Shown: positions 1 through 12,202, numbered from the stretch's first letter. The stretch is DNA of 64,000 nucleotides from Dendrolimus kikuchii (GCA_019925095.2 CM034406.1:15844388-15908387), one strand, 5' to 3'. The notes: a model not told the origin generated them from the letters alone. A program made the numbers and translations.

Positions 1-1700
1 TTTGGCAAATCCAAAACTGACATGGCATTAGTCACATATAGCCTCCGGTCTGTTTATAGGCATCTAGATGGGCTATAGTCTACTTGCAGCCCACCTAGCT
101 TTTTTGGGTGGGCTGGCTGACATCCTACATAGTTTTAAAGCAGTAATAATTCATTTATTTAAGAAATTAAACAATATTCACATATAATTAAAGTTGAAGT
201 TAAAAAAAAATTACAAAAATTAATTAATATAACTAATTCTATGGCATCTCATCCCTATCATTATATCTACATACTACTCCCAATGTATTCATATATTTAA
301 ATTCATGTATATGTCTAAATTTGTTTCTCCTTATTAATTTCAATTTAAGCTGTGTTTGTTTGTAATAGGTTACATACTAATTTTAGTATTGTACTTTTAA
401 TTTGTTTCTTACAATGTTCTGTTACAGTGACTGTAAACAAACCAAATGATCAAATAAAAAGGACATCTTTATTAAGATTCATTTTAGTAAAGTATGAACT
501 TGACCACTGAGCCAGGAGACATACTAAACAAACAAACTTATACATTTTACTGGGTTTGCAATTGCAGCCATTTATGTAGCAGGGGCAGGAATATAAATAA
601 TATTTAAAAAAATAACAAATCATCTTTTACTTCACTCATTTACCCATCAAGGATGTTGTAAATATTGTAATTACTGGTTTGTAATGTTTGCTCTTTTATA
701 CTTAAATTATTTTCATAGTATCTAAGCAACCTTTGTTATTTGTCCTTACATAAAACTCATCATGTGAAGAAGTGTGTATTCTTATTCAACAAAGGGCACT
801 TTTTGAGTTTGTGGGTCTTCCAAATTTATGTTACCATAGTTAATTAAAGAAAACAGATTTTTATCGTCTCCTTCCTTGTATGCAATCTGAAGTATTTACC
901 AAATTTTTAATTTATTTCACAAGCACTTAGTTTTTAATGTAATATGTCCACATGATTCATATAAAAAGGGTCATTATGTAGATGAATAAAATTTGGCAAA
1001 AAATTATATTCTGTCTGCTGCTACAAAATAATAGTGTTATGAAAAATATTACTAAAACACAGACAGGCCAAAAGAAGATACACAATTTTGTGGGCCATAC
1101 ATGCCTCTTATTTGACTATCAGCCATCACAAATTACAAACCAGTAAGGCAAATCTATACTTTATATTGTTAACTACATGGTCCTTTCACAGTTTATGGAA
1201 GGTTATAATAATCAGACTAATTAAATTATAAAATCCAAGTCAAACTACATTCCACTGTCATATAGGTATACTAAATTTAATTACAATAATTCATATATAA
1301 GACTGAAGAGGCAACTGATAAACAACCAAATCCTTTTATATATTTGTACATATTTTGGTATTTATATACATAAAATGTACATAAATACCATAATGGCACA
1401 ACCCCTTCTGCAATAATGTCAAAGATTTAAACTGGCCAAATGTGTTTTATTTAAAGTGTTAAAACATACGGATCTTAACAAATAGTCATATTAGTGTATA
1501 TACATACATTATCTGCCAATGTTTAATATCATTAACAATGTCGCATCACAAATAACATGTTAAACCCATCGCCACATTTGCATGAAACAACCTATATCTG
1601 TAACATTATTATCATGCTTGTTTCCCATAGGGGTAGGTGGAGACAATCGATCTTTACTTGCTAGGAATTATATATTATCATCATCATCAGGAATTATATA
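1..1700. other. AT-rich stretch without a recognised gene
   Basis: No open frame of useful length and no splice-linked coding signal is visible on either strand. The first 110 bases are less AT-rich than the rest and could be the edge of a neighbouring gene or repeat, but nothing supports a product. Positions 1490-1580 share a short motif with 40806-40900 and 52610-52740, so that part is interspersed repeat. Confidence 0.5.
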
Positions 1701-1711
1701 TATCATCATCA

Positions 1712-1866
1712 TCAGCCTTAAGAACAGACGAGCGTGCATGACAAGAGTTATGAATGTCAAAGAAGCAAGTGAGGTGTGTAAGAATAAGCCAAAAATGGCG
1801 CTCTGTTGTCCGTGCCTACCCCGCAAGGGAACTGGCGTGAAGTTATGTATGTATGTATGTATGTAT
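1712..1866 (+). mobile_element. LINE 3' end (RTE-like), 5'-truncated
   Basis: The sequence encodes the last part of a reverse-transcriptase ORF (the peptide RACMTRVMNVKEA and onward to a stop) and ends in an (ATGT)n tail. The same end occurs at 20478-20857 (minus), 36876-37013, 41979-42092 and 45085-45423. Short tandem-repeat tails rather than poly(A) are typical of the RTE clade; the clade call is inference. This is a dead insertion. Confidence 0.7.
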
Positions 1867-2390
1867 CTTGGTTGAGTACAATAACATGAGTTAAAAATAC
1901 TATTGAACTATCTACACTATTATAAAATATATGAAACTGTAGGTATAAATAAATATAACTAGAGAAAGGATATAGTAGATAAAAAGTTTGGTCTAAAACC
2001 ATTGTTGTTCTATTTTAAACATTCCCAAAAGATTGGTGGCATTGCCTTGTTAAATTGCGCTGTTCATGCTTTAGCCAACATAAAAATCAGCCCTTTGGTC
2101 TCGAAAAATGTCTGTTGTGTTAAATGATGAATTTTCAATAAATATATTAAAATTCCAAATCAATTGAAAGCTTTAAAAACTTGAAATGAACCCTAAGAAT
2201 TAATTAACAATTACAATATGTACAAATAATTTCTTATTATGTTTATTTCTGATCGATTTAAATAAACGGTTAATAGCGGATATTAACGTGTTGAATATTC
2301 GTTATTCGTTGTTATACCAGAATATCTGCTACTGAATTTTAAAAAGATAATTGAAAAAAAAGAAAATATATGAGGGTAGATAGATGACAA
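1867..2390. other. AT-rich spacer upstream of the putative promoter
   Basis: No gene or recognisable repeat is seen here. It lies directly upstream of the more balanced sequence at 2392-3079 and may hold promoter elements, but I cannot point to any. Confidence 0.4.
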
Positions 2391-2391
2391 T

Positions 2392-2802
2392 TCAGTTTCA
2401 ATCGCCATTGTTCGTAATTGCAATTAGTCTTTGAGGCGTTCACGTACACTTCGCGTTGCTCATAAGTTTTCGGGAAGAAATTAGTGTTTTGGTCGCTGAT
2501 TTTGCAAATATTCCCACCTTTATCGTCAGTCTACGTATTCTTTCCGCGTTTCGCGTCTTTTTACGTAGATTTCTACCGCGTCGTTGTATGTGTTTCGGAG
2601 ACGAAGTGTTTTTAAGTTTTAAGTATAGTTTATATAGTTTAATTTGAACAATTATTATAATTTGTATTTTAAAATCTACGTGTTTTGTGTTAGTGTTTGT
2701 GTGTGTGTATTAAGTATTATTGTTTTAAATTATAAGTTATTGTTAGGTTTTAGTTCGAATTTTGAATTTTAATCCGAGTCGCCATTTTGTTATAAACGCG
2801 TC
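2392..2802 (+). promoter_or_regulatory. Putative 5' leader and start region of the 4E-T gene
   Basis: Base composition changes abruptly here from AT-rich to mixed, CpG-containing sequence. TCAGT at 2392-2396 matches the arthropod initiator consensus. No TATA box sits at the expected distance and no clear downstream promoter element follows. The leader would run to the ATG at 2803. This is weak evidence resting on composition, the initiator match and the ORF that follows. Confidence 0.3.
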
Positions 2803-3079
2803 ATGATCGTGGTGAAGGATACGCCGCAGGTCGGCGAAGTCACCAAGAAGACGCGTCGTAGGAGCCGTAGGGGTGGCCGTAGGGCTGAGAAGAGGCGTTC
2901 TAAGAACCGTTCTACGGCCACTGCCGCTTCAGTGATCGAGAGAGTCAGTTCACCGGTGAAATGTGCAGTCCACGCGTTCTTGCTGCGTTATCAAAGTGCG
3001 TTGCGTAGGATCCCATCCCATCCGCCCCCGAAAGTCCGAGCTGGACCCCCGACTAAACGTGTGAAGCGAGTTTCGTGGT
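2803..3079 (+). CDS. 4E-T: Putative first coding exon of 4E-T (arginine-rich)
   Basis: From the ATG at 2803 the frame stays open for 92 codons to a good donor (T|GTAAGT at 3079/3080). It leaves one base of a codon, exactly what exon 16632-16803 needs. The peptide is very basic (clusters such as TRRRSRRGGRRAEKRRSK near residues 18-35). It ends in KRVKRVSW, which contains an RVxW sequence resembling the RVxF docking motif of protein phosphatase 1. Past the donor the frame runs into repeat-like DNA, which supports splicing there. I do not recognise the peptide as a known 4E-T N terminus, since human 4E-T has only about 30 residues before its eIF4E motif. It may instead be the first exon of another transcript. 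The join across 13.5 kb is inferred from phase only. Confidence 0.42.
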
Positions 3080-3487
3080 GTAAGTTGACTTTTTTAGTAA
3101 AACACACTTCGCTTCGCTCACGTTATTGTTATCGTATTTTTTTCCGGGATAAGAAGTAGCTTATGTGCTATTCCAGACTATAATCTATCTCTGTGCTAAA
3201 TTTCAGCCAGACCGTTCAGCCGTTCTGACATGATTGAGCAAGAAACATCACCAACTTTTGCATAGATAGTACAGATTAATACGACTACGGAGTTATATTA
3301 ATTTTTTTTAAGGTTTCGTAGCCATTTCAGCAGAACCAGTCTGTTTGAATATCACAGTCATTTTGCTCAGAAACTTGGCCTATTTATTTGTATGAAACTT
3401 GACATGAAAGTGTAATTTATTTGGCGGTACAGAATTGTGTACTAAAACTAAGAAAATAATAATAAAGTCCTTGGTATTTACTGTGAC

Positions 3488-3954
3488 GGGTTGAATTTTT
3501 CAAGTGAGCCTTCAGGGTCAAATCTTAAACTATGGTAAATAGCGAAAAACACTCGAGTAGTCCCGAGGCCGATTTTGAAGGAAACAAAAGTGGTATCGTT
3601 ATATTTTTGAAAAATCAATCTCCTTAATCAAACCGGCTGATTTTGAAAAAGTAAACACCCCTGTATTATTACAACAAATCATAGTGTAGCTTGTAAGGAT
3701 CAATTTCTGTTGCTTTTTAATAAAGTATGCTATTTTCCATACATTAATTACACCTTACGTCATTTCGTTCTATATGGAAATGATGACATTTATTCAATTT
3801 TTAATGGTGATTTATAATTTTTTATTTGAATTGATTATACCCAAAGCAAGCAAATCAGTCAATGGGTAAACAGTGACTGCGTTCAAAAGACCGACGCAAT
3901 CTGATGTTTCAAGTGGGCCATTTAGCCATGGAGGCCCGCTTGAAAAATTCACTC
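3488..3954. mobile_element. MITE-like element with about 20-bp terminal inverted repeats
   Basis: The left end (3490-3510, GAATTTTTCAAGTGAGCC) is matched by the reverse complement of the right end (3933-3952), with a few differences. The interior has no coding capacity. No clear target duplication was seen. The call rests on the inverted ends alone. Confidence 0.5.
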
Positions 3955-4503
3955 TGTTTAACTGAAAGTTGTTTTTTATTATACACTAGCTGTTGCGTGT
4001 TTGTTTTTTTGCGGAACCCTAAAAAGTATCATAAGTTACTCCTTATAACATAAGCTATCTGCCAGTGAAAGTCCCGTCAAAATCGGTTCAGCCGTTTCTT
4101 GAGATTAGCCGGAACATCCAGACAGACAAAAATTTTAAAAATTGATTTTTTGATACGAGTACAGTTTATAGTTTCATATGCATATACTAAAAGGCTGTTA
4201 ATCTGACATTACAAACAGACACTTCAATTTTATTTGTCTGTATAGATAAAATAGCTGCTTTTGGAGAATGCCACAAAATTGACACGGTGGTCAACGCAAG
4301 ACGTGGCATAAGGTTCTAATTTATTTTCTCACTTGTCACATTCTTAACACGAATCTGCGAAAGTGTGGCTATTTCAACCTTTTTCCACGGTTTCGTAACC
4401 GAGTGAAGGAAATTGTGGACGTTTATCGCCTTTACGGAACCCTTCGTCCGTGAAGCAAGTACGACGCGTCTGCGATATTTGTTTACTGTAAATGTTAACA
4501 AGT

Positions 4504-4606
4504 AACATTCAAATCGCCAAAACAAAGAGACACACTAGAAAAATGAACTCTATTCTAAATGTGATTAGTGTCAAATCGAGATGATTTCATACTAAACCAA
4601 AATTGT
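4504..4606 (+). repeat. Left arm of a long-spaced inverted repeat
   Basis: About 100 bp here reappear as the reverse complement at 7288-7387 with only a few differences, for example both contain ACTCTATTCTAAATGTGATT in opposite orientation. The 2.7 kb between the arms contains other repeats. It is either the ends of one large non-autonomous element or two copies of one repeat in opposite orientation. Confidence 0.7.
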
Positions 4607-5534
4607 ATTTCGAATTATGTATTTCAAATTGAATTACTTATTGCTAAATTTGCATTGAATGAAAAGCACCTTTCTTTCCTAATGTGAAATTAATGAAATC
4701 AATTCTGAAGACGTTTGAAACTTAAAAAAAACTCCTGATCACAGCAGTGTGATTGACGAAGAGGATGATATGTGCATAATAATATTTATTACGTTTAATC
4801 GAGGGTAAACACTGGGATTGGAAGTATCACTTATTGACTACTTACAAACATTGTTAAAACTTCTAACCCATAAGGGCAGAGATCGAATCTTTAGTATTTT
4901 TGACTGACCCACCTATGTTTTATTACTAACTCTATGGACACAGAACGATTTCACGTCGATAGATTATAATCTATCGGGAAATAATGCGTTAAATTGTAAG
5001 CAGTTTGTTCCGGTTCACAATATTTCAATAGCTCTCGAGATAGATTATAATCTAACGGTCTGTACAATTTAACCATGACATATATACTCTAATATAGCCA
5101 ATTAATAACGGCGTTCATTTTAACTTTATAACTAAGTTGCATTTGGCCACAGTACCTAACTATAATATTATTTCAGATGGAACAGAGATATTAGCCGAGC
5201 CCAGCTAACTAAAGATATATTATTAACCTACAAATTTTATAAATAGTCTCAAGTTCCTGTTTCTAACCAGATATTTCAGTTCTCTTAATTAAATCAGGTT
5301 TTTCATACTTTTGTTTACATTCTTTAATACTTGATGACACTGCTTTTCAGCTTTAAGTTTTCGTTTTTACTAAATACTAACTGTCTTATTCATAGAGAGT
5401 TAGAGTAAGTTTGAACGCTTCTTTAACCACCATAAAGAACTGTTCAAACATACTTGACTATCAAATGTATCATCATCATGGAAACGCGAAGGAAGTTTCG
5501 CGGGCAGACGATAGTCTATAATATTATAATATGC

Positions 5535-6310
5535 TAAATATGTCGTCTCTCTACATTGAAGTTATTAAAAAAAAACACAATTGGAATAGACTATATAAAC
5601 GATGGAGACACGATGATTTTTTTTAGATTTCTTGTCTGTTAGTCGGTTTTTCTGTTTGTTCGGGATTTACGTAAAAACTACTAGGCCGATTGCGATTCGA
5701 TTTTCGCTGATCGTGAGCAAATTCTCACACTTAAATTCTGCGCTACCTTTTATTCCGGAATCGCACGGGAAATTTTCCGGGAACGGTTTAAAGAGGCCAG
5801 AATAAAAAAAAGCTTTCTTATTTCGATGCGATGTTTTTACTCATTGATAGCAAATTTTCTGAAATTAAATCTGTGATACTTTTTATCCTGGGGATCCCGC
5901 GAATTTTCTCAGGAGCTGGTTAAAGTTGTTAGGACGCTTACAAATTAGTTTATTTATTCTTACACGATTTTAGACACGATACATTATTTTTTAAATACAG
6001 CAATACTTTGTGTCCTGGGCATCTCACGGAAATTTTCCCGAGGGTGGTTTCTAGTGGTTAGTATGCATATAAATTAGCTTATACTAAAACACAATGCACT
6101 TTCTTTTTCAAATAAGTAAAAATAGAAAAAGTATAAATTATTTATTTGCATAACAATTAGTTGATTCAGATTCAATTGATACTAAAACGATGGTTTACGT
6201 TCTTTTCCGAATGCTTTGTTAGTTTATATTCCGGGAAATTCCTATTAAAGTCGTTATACTGCATAAAAATTGGCTGATTCCGATACGATTTCACCAGAAC
6301 GTTAGATTAA
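5535..6310 (+). repeat. Interspersed repeat family F, with internal tandem decay
   Basis: The block contains the family core (a run of T, then GATTTCTTGTCTGTT and a GTAAAAACTACTAGGCCGAT segment). Diverged sub-copies of the downstream part (ending in CGGAAATTTTCC-like and CAAATTAG-like segments) follow at roughly 5690, 5880, 6000 and 6200. Related copies lie at 12225-12660, 22985-23475 and 26040-26215. No coding capacity; class unknown. Confidence 0.55.
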
Positions 6311-7287
6311 GCTTTTTTCAATGACTGGGGTATATTATATATATGTATAGTATGATCTCAGTATAGATCATGAGAATTCATATACGTATTAGACATTAAA
6401 ATAGTATCCAAGAAACATCAATTATTCATTGCTGATAAAAAAAGGTTTATCTCGAATTCTAAATTTCTTATGTATTGAAACTCTTTAGTAGATATTTCAA
6501 CAAACTCACATATACATAGAAAATATACTCACATATACATAGTGTATTATGTCAAATGAAATGTTAAAATTAAGTTAATATTGTAAAATAGCTTTGTCTG
6601 TACATTGAAGCTATTAAAAAAACCAATTGGGATCCAATTGTTTGATTGATGGAAAATTGAAACAATTAATGTTTTTTTTTCATAAATATGTTAATTTCTA
6701 TGAGGTTTTCACTATTATACAGACATTTTTTACTTAAATGCTGAAAAAGCTAATATCATGGGAATTCTAGTGTAATTTTTCAGGAAACCGGATTCACTTT
6801 TTCATGTTTTTACTCCTATACTTTAGTGACGGAAAGTTCCAAAATTTTCTTGGGAATAATGCGCCTAGATATAGCATGAAAACTATTCGTGTTACTCTTA
6901 TTACAGCATAGTTTAATACTTTATGACATTTTTATACATGACCATATTGGGACTCTTGAGATTTCCCGGGATTTCCTTCCACTTCCAAACCACTAGATCA
7001 ACTTTGACGCAATGTTCGCAAATCACAAGACACTGTCTGTAATTATTAGAAATCCTTAGTGAAGAAACATCTGTAGTTGAATAAGTCTTTAGTAAATTAC
7101 AAATATCGGGAGTTTATGAATATATCCAGGATTCATGTATTGTCATATTAAATATTTATTCAATTTTACATATTGATAAAATAACTTTAATCTTTGCTAT
7201 CTAAGTAATGAAAATGAAGTCGAAGGCCAATACTAGTTACGTTATAAAAATGAAAAAGATTTTTATAACAGTAATAATACTATTGGA

Positions 7288-7387
7288 ATTTTGATTTAGT
7301 ATGAAATCATCTCGATTTGACACTAATCACATTTAGAATAGAGTTCATTTTTCTAGTGTGTCTCTTTGTTTTGGCGACTTGAATGTG
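7288..7387 (-). repeat. Right arm of the inverted repeat paired with 4504-4606
   Basis: This is the near-identical reverse complement of 4504-4606. Outside the arms similarity fades quickly on both sides. Confidence 0.7.
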
Positions 7388-7654
7388 ACCTTGAGTTTTG
7401 TTACAAATAATGAAAGTTTATTTTCGGCTTGGAACTCTGTGCGAAACGTCGGAGCGATTTTTCTTTGATAATTGCACGTTATCGTACCCCCTTTGGTAAA
7501 CCAGTTATTGTTATATACTAGATATTAGTGATGTGCCGAGTATCCGTATCCGCGGTTATCTGAGGGAGAAGAAAGATCCGTACCCGTTACTTTTTGGCGG
7601 ATCTTGTACGTATCGTTTACATGATCAAATTTCATTACATAGATGAAATCTTAT

Positions 7655-8040
7655 AAATAAAAATCAATGTTAGTCCTCGATGCGCTCCTAAACTATTGAT
7701 CAGATTATGATGAAACTTTGGTAGGGTATACTGAGGACGCCCGAAAGGGTTTCTGGCTCAAAAATCGATATAAATAAAAAATAATGTTTGTATGTTTGTC
7801 CAATATGCGTTCCTAAATCATTGATCAGATTGTGATAAATCTTTGGCAAAGTGTTCCGAGTACGCCCGAAAGGGTTTCTGGCTTAAAAAAATCTATGTAT
7901 TTATAAAAATCAAAATCAATGTTTGTATGTTTGTCCTCAATGTGTTCCTAAAGCATTGTTCAGATTCTGATGAAACTTTAGTAAGGTGTCCTGAAGACGA
8001 CCGCGAGGGTTTCTGACCCAAATATCTTTATATATAAAAT
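7655..8040 (+). repeat. Tandem triplication, unit about 125-135 bp
   Basis: Three diverged copies follow one another. Each has a GTTTGTATGTTTGTCC-like start, a TGATCAGATT segment and an end resembling CCCGAAAGGGTTTCTGGC (near 7740, 7865 and 7998). The third copy differs most (CCGCGAGGGTTTCTGACC). No open frame runs through. Confidence 0.75.
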
Positions 8041-8335
8041 TCTTCTGTTTGTGTGTATGTCACTGAACTCTTCCTAAATGATTTAACCGACTTTTTTTTA
8101 ATTTTGTGCGTGTTCATGTCTGCCCCCGGATTAGTTTAGATTCACAATTGGACCCGGTAGGTGGCACCGCTGAACTCCTAAACAGTGGGACCGATTGTGA
8201 TTATTTTTTTGTGTGTGTTCAAGTGGATTCGAGAATAGTTTAGATTAACAAGTGGTCCCGGTAGGTGACGCTGCAATCGGACTTAAGATTTTATTTTTTA
8301 AGGTCTGGACAACGTCTGCCGGGTACAGCTAATTC
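8040..8335 (+). repeat. LINE-tail repeat, family E
   Basis: Two successive diverged segments contain a GGACCCGGTAGGTGGC-type motif. Related sequence occurs at 13486-13834 and 20870-21304 (reverse orientation) and at 55450-55660. It is probably the 3' end of an old non-LTR element; class uncertain. Confidence 0.5.
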
Positions 8336-8514
8336 TATATATAAGCGATTAGGTAGCAATGAAACACTATTAAATTCCATTCGGATTACTTTTTATTTCT
8401 TAGAATCAAATATTTGTGAGTTACCAATAGCACATACCTCAAAGAAACGAAATCGACTATCTTTATAATGAGATCAATTACATGTCTTTGTGATAAGTTT
8501 ATTTAAAATAATTA

Positions 8515-8710
8515 AATACTACCTGCGCCCCGCGGTTCCACCCGCGTGGTGATGGAAAACTGTGATATTGACGATGAGTGAGATCTTTATAAATTATGGC
8601 CTATGTGTTATTCTGATGTGTAAGCTATATTATTGTACTTTCATCAAAATTCATTTAGTAGTTTTTGCTTGAAAGAGAAACAAACATACATCCATACTCA
8701 CAAAGTCTCT
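8515..8710 (+). repeat. Interspersed tail 'GCGGTTTCACCCGCGTGG' family
   Basis: It contains CCGCGGTTCCACCCGCGTGG followed by TCATCAAAATTCATTTAGTAG, matched at 22070-22260 by a better-preserved copy. Sequences of this type end several lepidopteran LINEs; that attribution is from memory of the motif and not proven here. Confidence 0.5.
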
Positions 8711-9649
8711 CGATCAAAATATTAGTAGGATTTAAATATTAAACAAAGTTATAAGATAAGTATTAATTAAAACCATTTTTTAATGAGAGCAATAATAAAT
8801 ACGGGTTGTCTGGAAGAGATCGCTTCTTAGCGATAAGACCGCCCATTGTGCACATTTAGAATATTTTTAGGCTATAAGTTTTTCTGTGTTTTCTGTAACG
8901 GTGTACAATAAAGTGTTAACTATCTATCTAAATAAATAAAACAGTGACAACGTCGTCGCATCGACACCGACGTTGTAACAAATTCGTACTAAGAAGTACA
9001 AAGTTGAGTATCGCGGTAAAGTATCCGCGGTTATACATTTTTAACGGCACTTATCTACTAGATAAGGTAATGCCAAGCATGCAAATACACTTCGTCAAAA
9101 AAAGCAAGCTCCAATTTGTATTACGTTTGGGGTTTGTTCTATGCTATTTTATATTTATTCTATAAAAGGGGTATGTTCTTTATTTTATATTTGAATTGTA
9201 ATGGCAACGATAAGAAGTCGCACTCGCAGTGCCATGTTTTTTGGTATATTCGTCTATCCCACGGAAACTACATCATTCGTCGGAATAAAATGTGTCCTAA
9301 GTTTTGACCCGGGATATAAGCTAGTACTGTGTAGAATTTTATGTAAATCGGTTCAGTAGTTTTCATGTGATGGTCTAACAGATAGACAGACAAAAAAATC
9401 TGAACGTCACTTTGTCGGAGTTTGTTGGTCCGAATTATACCGACTGATTTTTTTTTCACACTTTTAAACGCATCGAAGCAACTCGAAACCTTTACAAAAT
9501 TGTATTATAGATTTAAAGTTATTTTTAGATCAAAACAAAAATTAAACCTCTAAAAATATAATTGTTTTCAGTTTTTGTTAGATTTGGCCCAATATAATTC
9601 TTTTAAATAATAACATGTCAAAAATGAAGAGTAAAATGACCGATACTGG

Positions 9650-9850
9650 TGGAGCCTTCTAGTCTTAGGCTTTACGAGAGGGTGGGGTGTAGTTATGGGA
9701 AACTTTTATTTATTATGAACAGATCCGACCTTTTTCGCTTCGCTCCCGCCTCAGCCTTCACAGTATTTTTTTTTTATAACCACCCAAAATTCACTTTCTA
9801 TCTGAAATAATATATAGGAATAATCATATTTATACCGCACCCTTTATGAG
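9650..9850 (-). repeat. Interspersed repeat with palindromic core (family D)
   Basis: The segment with CGCTTCGCTCCCGCCTCAGCC is the reverse-orientation counterpart of 19025-19145 and 46205-46430. All share a CCCGCCTTAGCC core next to an ATAACCACCCAAA or GGATCTGT flank. Confidence 0.5.
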
Positions 9851-9863
9851 ATTTCCCAAAGAG

Positions 9864-9955
9864 GTTTTATTTTTTTAATTGCGTTGCTGGCAAACAGTCA
9901 GACGACCGACGTACCGGAAAGCGGTTACCATCGTCTGTAGACGTTTACAACACTA
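9864..9955 (-). repeat. LINE/SINE 3' tail fragment
   Basis: In sense (minus) orientation it reads GTAAACGTCTACAGACGATGG through a CCGTCTGCCTG-like part to an A-rich end. This is the tail also seen at 53811-53903 and in the SINE copies. MITE 9956-10282 abuts it directly. Confidence 0.5.
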
Positions 9956-10282
9956 GGGGTCCAATTCTGCTATTTAAATATTTTGACATTGCGAAGATAT
10001 TCAAAGCACGATTACATTGCGTTGTCAAAAATTCATATTCTCCTACTGCCACAATATGTTCTCGATATGTTCGCGGCGAAAAAATGGTAGAAAAAAAATG
10101 TATTATCATTGGCAGAAATGGCGTTAGCTGGAATGATTATTGAAGAGCTAACAAATTTTTAAACATTTATAAAGACAGAGCGACGTGCCCGTGGCACGTC
10201 ATTGGAATTAACTGAATACCGAAATCAGGCAAACTTACGATTGAGACGATTTTGACGAGATAGTAATAGTAGTATTGGGTCC
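9956..10282 (+). mobile_element. MITE family M (TIR GGGGYCYAATTCTGC)
   Basis: It begins GGGGTCCAATTCTGCTATTT and ends with an inverted version (AGTAGTATTGGGTCC). The interior matches copies at 52829-53154 (plus), 53215-53581 (minus), 28118-28355 (minus, partial) and 55853-56165 (plus, partial). There is no coding capacity. It is a non-autonomous DNA transposon; the superfamily is not determined because I could not fix a target duplication. Confidence 0.7.
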
Positions 10283-10585
10283 GAGGTGTGAAGTCAACGC
10301 GTTGCCAGTGTTTAGGTAGGTATACGGGCGATGGGATAAGAGTAGGATTGCCATCTTTTTTAGAGAAAATATAGTATTTTTGGGAAAGTTGGGGAAAAAT
10401 AGTACACATTCATTCATTATTTTATATTTTATTTATATCATTATTGAATTTTTCATGTATATTTTTTGTTATTTTTTCGTTTAGCTCGCAAAGTTCTACT
10501 TTTAAAATAATTATAAGAATCTGAACAAAAAGCGCGACAATTGAATTAGCGATGATAATATGTAGTACATTTCGTACTATATATA

Positions 10586-10765
10586 ATAATATATAATAGC
10601 AGCCCACAAATGTCCCACTGCTGGGCTCGGGCCTCCCACTATAGGGAAACGGACAGTATACCCGCCACGCTTGTCCAAGGCGGCTTGGCAGGTTTGACAC
10701 ATCGGTTATCTCGATGTGTAGGTTGCATCACGATGTTTTCCTTCACCGTTATTAGCACGTGGTAA
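10586..10765 (-). mobile_element. Truncated tRNA-type SINE (body only)
   Basis: It matches the body of the complete SINE at 13847-14138 (for example CCCACTGCTGGGCTCGGG and GGCGGCTTGGCAGGTTTG) but lacks the tRNA-like head. Confidence 0.75.
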
Positions 10766-11256
10766 TCGTAACAATTTAATCGTATTTTTTTTCGTACTAT
10801 ATGGTTTTTGTAAAATATATAGTACAATTGGCTAAAATATAGTAAGTATTACATTCAATTTAATTACTTTGCGTAGTAGTGGTTTTTTATGTTGATAATT
10901 ATTTTTGTTGGTACTTTCTTTATTTCCGAACGGTATAGATATATTTCAAACATTTATTTCTGAACGATGCAATCAGCTGTTTTCTTAATTGGATAGTAAT
11001 TTTGGTATATTTTACTGATTCAGTTTTAACGTCAATTTTATATCGAGTAGTTTTCTATAATTTACCATAATTATATGTAACAGTAATTATTTCAAATATC
11101 ACGTGGTAATTGTGTAGATTATAACTTAAGGTCTCACAATCGACTGTAGACATTTATGACCATAGTGAACTTGCTACATTTTAGTTTCATGTTGGCAGAA
11201 CCGCTAGAATTTTTTATGGTTTTCGATTTATTTATAAAAATAAATAATTTAAATAT

Positions 11257-11312
11257 AGTGTTTTATATAATATCTTATGTAATATTTTACATAAGATATT
11301 ATATAAAACACT
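11257..11312. repeat. Perfect 26-bp palindrome with 4-bp spacer
   Basis: 11257-11282 and 11287-11312 are exact reverse complements around TATT (arms start AGTGTTTTATATAATATC). It is very AT-rich. It could form a cruciform or, if transcribed within intron 1, a strong hairpin. Confidence 0.9.
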
Positions 11313-12082
11313 TTTTATCTAAATTTCTCAAACAGTAATGTAACAAATTCCTTGTCATTTATATTTTCTTTTTTCAATCTACTATCGGTTTGCCAAACAC
11401 AAAGAGAGTACTTAGGTTTCCTGAACTGTAAAATTGTTAGCCGGAAAGTGTGATAGAATTTTAGTGGAAAATGTGTTTAATAATGTGCGATCATTGTAAA
11501 TGAGCCGTAAGGTTCACTAATTAAAGTTATAATAACCAGTTGCTGTTCTTTTCTCGCCCTAAACCTTTCTGAGCTATTCTACGTGTTACATAAGATACTA
11601 TATATTATAGTACGGTCGGGAAGTACCCTAAATAGGATTTTTTTGGTCCATTGTCTTTCCTGGTATTTATTATTCCATGATACGCCGTATCAGACGTCTC
11701 TCTAACGTATTTATTCTGTTATCGAATCGATCATCTAAGAAAACTCATCAAAGTTACGTCGGAACAATGTTATCGCACGCAAGTAAATTGAGTCGGCTGA
11801 TTGTTGTTTTTGAAAGATAAGGCAACTGTTTCCATTTTTCCTTTTTTTATGTAGGTCACTCGTGGTTTTTGTGCGTTTGTAAATATTGGGTTTATAATAC
11901 TTTTAGTTATACAAGTTTTTTATTTTATTTTATAGTGTAGTTTAATATTTAAGGTAGACTAGTTCATAATTTTATGATATACAATAATTTATATGAACTA
12001 AATTCATACATTTTTGTTACTATCCATTTGTCCATATATCTACCGGTATTAAGTCAAACAAACTGTTTAAATATAATCCCTT

Positions 12083-12202
12083 TACAGAGCAGCAGCGTAT
12101 TTGTAGCACCTTTGATGTTGCGAATGTCCATAGGCGATGGTAGCCCGTTTTCCACCAGTGGGCCGTTTGCCTGTCTGTTGAACTAATGCAATAAAAAATA
12201 AT
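12083..12202 (+). mobile_element. SINE-like repeat S, 3' part
   Basis: It matches the last 120 bp of the full-length copies (AGCAGCAGCG to GCCTGTCTG) and ends in AATAAAAAATAA, so plus is the sense orientation. 5'-truncated. Confidence 0.8.

Noticed and set aside
1582..1875. 97-residue frame as a host gene
   Set aside because: Its second half is the RTE-like LINE tail and its end is the ATGT repeat (MYVCMYLG).
2456..2647. 63-residue frame upstream of exon 2803
   Set aside because: It starts at a TTG, has biased Phe/Leu/Arg content and lies in the presumed leader; no ATG or splice support.
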